5,483 nucleotides of DNA. Source: Candidatus Paceibacter sp. GTDB lineage: Bacteria > Patescibacteriota > Patescibacteriia > SG8-24 > DYFX01. Made by a program: the position numbers and the translations under genes. Shown one piece after another: positions 4,787-5,483 of this stretch. The number at the start of each line of letters is the position of its first letter. The stretch's first letter is position 1. The notes beneath the pieces were generated by a model. That model searched no databases, had not been told where the DNA came from, and was given only the letters and a program-made list of their open reading frames with translations. The stretch lies in the NCBI GenBank assembly GCA_020724945.1, contig DYFX01000064.1:1-5483 (forward strand), in the 5' to 3' direction.

Positions 4787-5483
4787 TCAGAAGAGATGCG
4801 GCTTGATCTTGGGGTACTTCCTGAGCCAGGTCTCCATCTGCCTGCGCGTGAGGAGCCCCGCCTGCGGACCGACTTTCGTGATGACGGAGGCGGAGTTCAT
4901 CGTGCCCCAGCGCATGGCGTCGGGAATCGGCTTGCCGAGATCGAGCGCCGCGAGGAAGGCGGTGGCGAAGGAGTCGCCGGCGCCGGTGCGTTCGAAGACG
5001 GGCGTGTCGGTGATGCCGCACTTCCAGAAGCTTTGGCCGTCATAGGCGTAGGAGCCCTTCTCGCCGTCGGTGATGACGACGACCTGCGGCCCGACATGCC
5101 GGACGGCCATCAGGAGCTCCTTCATGTCGGCGATCTCCCCGACGATGCGGCGCGCCTCCTCCTTGTTCACGAACAGGACGGTCGTCACCTGCAGCAGCGG
5201 GCGGAGCTTCTCGAGGCCTTGCTTGAGCTGGTGCGTGCCGGGGTTGAAACCGAGCTTGGCGCCCGTCTTCTTCACATGCCGGAGAAGTTCCCTATGCAGG
5301 TTCATGTGATTCTTGCCCATCGAGGTGAGGTAGATCCACCGCGTGGGCTTGAGCTTGGGGAGCTTGTACTTGCGGTCGATGTGGTAGACGAGGATGGTGC
5401 GCTCCGCCTTGTAGTTGAGCACGACGGAGTAGTTCGATTCCTGCTTCTTGTCGACACGGACATACTCGCAGGAGACTTTCTCG
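4787..5483 (-). CDS. PfkB/ribokinase-family carbohydrate kinase (partial, N-terminus outside window)
   Basis: The frame is open to the right edge and supplies 231 C-terminal residues; roughly 80-100 N-terminal residues are missing by comparison with the usual 300-330. The family transfers ATP phosphate to a sugar, sugar phosphate or nucleoside. Visible landmarks are NYSVVLNYKAERTILVYH (17-34 of the fragment), GFNPGTHQL (78-86), LFVNKEEA (103-110), VVVITDGEKGSYAYDG (134-149) and the signature ERTGAGDSFATAF (164-176), where the GAGD Asp (D170) is the catalytic base and the glycines form the anion hole. The specificity-setting N-terminal sugar-binding lid is outside the window. With an aldolase next in the operon, a phosphofructokinase or tagatose-6-phosphate kinase role is attractive, but ribokinase, fructokinase or nucleoside kinase roles remain possible. 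The apparent in-frame GTG at 5422 is an internal Val, not a start. Confidence 0.9.
   Translation of the reverse strand, partial: EKVSCEYVRVDKKQESNYSVVLNYKAERTILVYHIDRKYKLPKLKPTRWIYLTSMGKNHMNLHRELLRHVKKTGAKLGFNPGTHQLKQGLEKLRPLLQVTTVLFVNKEEARRIVGEIADMKELLMAVRHVGPQVVVITDGEKGSYAYDGQSFWKCGITDTPVFERTGAGDSFATAFLAALDLGKPIPDAMRWGTMNSASVITKVGPQAGLLTRRQMETWLRKYPKIKPHLF

Noticed and set aside
3640..4806. A 388-codon + strand open frame antisense to the aldolase
   Set aside because: Its product is a string of Gly, Asp, Glu, Arg and Leu without domain motifs, as expected opposite GC-rich coding DNA. The opposite strand encodes an intact aldolase with all catalytic residues.
5420..5422. GTG as a start for the kinase
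   Set aside because: The frame is open upstream to the window edge, and the residues around it match an internal strand of the PfkB fold; it is an internal Val.
1..5483. Mobile element, CRISPR array, prophage or defence island
   Set aside because: No transposase, integrase, regularly spaced repeat or defence motif was seen on either strand; composition is even and the genes are mostly housekeeping or unknown.

Overview
The window is a GC-rich (clearly above 55% by eye), very densely packed piece of a bacterial chromosome. It shows no mobile element, integrase, CRISPR array or phage gene. The content suggests a streamlined genome, plausibly a Candidate Phyla Radiation (Patescibacteria) organism. 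The reasons are the 42-residue Gly/Tyr-rich single-span membrane protein of a type I associate with those genomes, the very short leaders, the terminators that begin at or inside stop codons, and central-carbon enzymes beside unrecognised small proteins. This placement is an inference; there is no marker gene here. Nearly every gene ends in TGA, so TGA is a normal stop and the lineages that recode TGA as glycine are excluded.

Layout, left to right: the last 21 codons of a + strand gene (2-67); a bidirectional GNRA-loop terminator (77-104); a - strand CYTH-domain protein (105-665); a 160-bp divergent promoter region; a + strand 42-aa membrane protein (826-954); a bidirectional terminator (962-993); a - strand tRNA-Ala(UGC) (995-1070) with its own promoter; a - strand 125-aa protein of unknown function (1125-1502); a compact divergent promoter pair; a + strand metallo-beta-lactamase-fold hydrolase of PhnP-like type (1589-2368); a convergent - strand 146-aa unknown protein (2380-2820); and a - strand metabolic operon filling the right half.

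In transcription order the operon reads PfkB-family sugar kinase (its start lies beyond the right edge), class II fructose-bisphosphate aldolase, and D-2-hydroxyacid dehydrogenase of the glyoxylate/hydroxypyruvate reductase type. Both junctions have the same form, TGA-T-ATG, with a single base between stop and start and no Shine-Dalgarno sequence, so translation is probably coupled. The simplest reading is phosphorylation of a sugar phosphate to a bisphosphate, aldol cleavage to triose phosphates, and a redox step on a three- or two-carbon hydroxyacid. The true substrates of the kinase and the reductase cannot be fixed from sequence.

No complete new multi-gene system stands out. The most notable points are the metallo-hydrolase lacking one canonical zinc-binding histidine, the economy of the regulatory DNA (stop codons inside terminators, a terminator directly touching the next promoter, back-to-back promoters sharing -35 DNA, a nearly leaderless mRNA), the small membrane protein with a possible start-masking leader, and two unassigned proteins.
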